Source: Roseateles sp. YR242 (GTDB taxonomy: Bacteria; Pseudomonadota; Gammaproteobacteria; Burkholderiales; Burkholderiaceae_C). Taken from it: a stretch of DNA of 64,000 nucleotides. The stretch is taken from contig NZ_FOAV01000007.1 of assembly GCF_900109745.1 (NCBI RefSeq), forward strand, positions 248,001 to 312,000, in the 5' to 3' direction. Positions 63,216-64,000 of the stretch are shown one piece after another. The first letter of the stretch is position 1, and each line of letters begins with the position of its first letter. Both the position numbers and the translations under genes were made by a program. Under the pieces are notes generated by a model. The model ran no database searches. It saw only the letters and a program-made list of their open reading frames with translations, and had not been told where the DNA came from.

Positions 63216-64000
63216 GCGCGCAGCTCCTCGACCTGGACACCACGGGTCGCCAGGAGTTGCCGGGCAGCGGCCAGGTCTCCGGCCGAGATGGCAATGGTGA
63301 GCTGGCCGTAGGGCACGCGCTTGATGCGGTCGATGCGGCCGGCAAGAATGCCGAAGTCCAGCTTGGCGTGGCGGGCGACCTCGCCCAGCAAGGGCTCGTA
63401 GGTTCGGTCGCCGAGGAAGGTGAGGCGCCACACCTGGCCCTGGACGTGGGCAAAATCGTCCCGCTGGGTGCCCTCGTCCACCTGTTCGGCCGCCTGCACG
63501 AAGCGCCGGGCGGTGGGGGAGCGGGGGTGCAGGAAGACTTGCGACACTGGGCCTTCTTCGACGATGCGACCATCGTCGAGCACCGCCACGCCGTCGCAGA
63601 TGCGGCGGACGACGTCCATCTCATGGGTGATGAGAACAATGCTGAGCTTGAGCTCGTCGTTGAGCTCGGCCAGAAGATCCAAAATGGAGCGGGTGGTTTC
63701 GGGGTCGAGGGCGCTGGTGGCTTCGTCGCAGAGCAGGACCTGCGGCTCCAGCGCGAGCGCGCGGGCAATGCCGACACGCTGCTTCTGGCCGCCCGACAGC
63801 TGGGCCGGATACTTGTTGGCATGCTCGGTGAGGCCAACGCGGGCGAGCAGGGCGTTAACGCGGGCAGCCATGCGGGGGCTGTCCCAACCGGCAATGCGCA
63901 TGGGCCAGCCGACGTTCTGTGCGACGGTGCGGGAACCCAGCAGATTGAAGTGCTGGAAAATCATGGCGATGCGCTGGCGGGCGGCGCGCAACCCCGCACC
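63212..64000 (-). CDS. metN: Methionine ABC transporter ATPase MetN (cut by right edge)
   Basis: 263 codons are visible, open to the right edge; the N-terminus with Walker A lies outside. Q-loop MIFQHFNLL, signature [16 protein letters not shown], Walker [17 protein letters not shown] and switch [13 protein letters not shown] are present. The C-terminal part (about the last 90 codons) is the ACT-like NIL domain that senses methionine and inhibits transport ([27 protein letters not shown]). First gene of metNIQ. Confidence 0.95.
   Translation of the reverse strand, partial: GAGLRAARQRIAMIFQHFNLLGSRTVAQNVGWPMRIAGWDSPRMAARVNALLARVGLTEHANKYPAQLSGGQKQRVGIARALALEPQVLLCDEATSALDPETTRSILDLLAELNDELKLSIVLITHEMDVVRRICDGVAVLDDGRIVEEGPVSQVFLHPRSPTARRFVQAAEQVDEGTQRDDFAHVQGQVWRLTFLGDRTYEPLLGEVARHAKLDFGILAGRIDRIKRVPYGQLTIAISAGDLAAARQLLATRGVQVEELRA

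Overview
The window looks like chromosomal DNA of a high-GC betaproteobacterium of the order Burkholderiales, of a Rubrivivax/Leptothrix/Roseateles-like type. The grounds are strong GC3 bias (long antisense open frames everywhere), a short NtrX-type regulator beside NtrY, rsmB next to a DUF4390 gene, folE followed by a BLUF gene, LivM-LivG fusion, metNIQ, and AAHS and Fcc genes. Genus assignment is inference; no rRNA is present. Fifty-two protein genes, one gene remnant and one tRNA were recognised.

Left end (1-2,400): an accessory segment. It holds the N-terminal part of an unrecognised gene running off the left edge and a hipBA toxin-antitoxin operon whose control region carries four evenly spaced operator-like sites. 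It abuts the 3' end of a tRNA-Phe(GAA) gene, the classical position for an integrated island.

Core block 2,525-19,756: ntrYX two-component genes, DUF4390, rsmB, folE plus a BLUF photoreceptor, a flavocytochrome c sulfide dehydrogenase pair (fccAB), a LemA-like protein, queC, proA, a two-domain M16 protease, an AEC transporter and a PAS-containing histidine kinase.

19,855-22,204 is the strangest part: two tandem, homologous, unrecognised proteins of visibly lower GC. Each has a Ser/Thr/Pro-rich N-terminus, a helical core and a disordered tail, and one tail carries basic KRGRR-type clusters followed by an acidic hydrophobic segment. They lie between the kinase and topB and are the best candidates for an undescribed system, possibly secreted effectors.

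22,263-37,129: topB with a lysine-rich tail, divergent from a SET-domain protein methyltransferase; birA with a low-complexity insert and a SPOR-like protein; a subtilase with a GlyGly-CTERM-like tail; gapA with four stacked terminator hairpins; a periplasmic protein made of three TonB-C-like repeats; tkt; and a coupled operon of antiporter, YbdK and MurU-like genes.

37,335-64,000: an aldo-keto reductase; a UbiH-like monooxygenase coupled to an MFS exporter; a small low-GC patch with a start-less gene remnant, a DUF4926 protein and a lipoprotein; a liv branched-chain amino-acid/amide ABC operon; a DUF707 protein; an AAHS transporter; a divergent SDR/LysR pair; a GGDEF protein; a Gdx/SugE exporter; a SpmA-SpmB fusion; an M2 (ACE-like) peptidase; a MHYT hybrid kinase coupled to an HD-GYP regulator; and metNIQ, with metN cut by the right edge.
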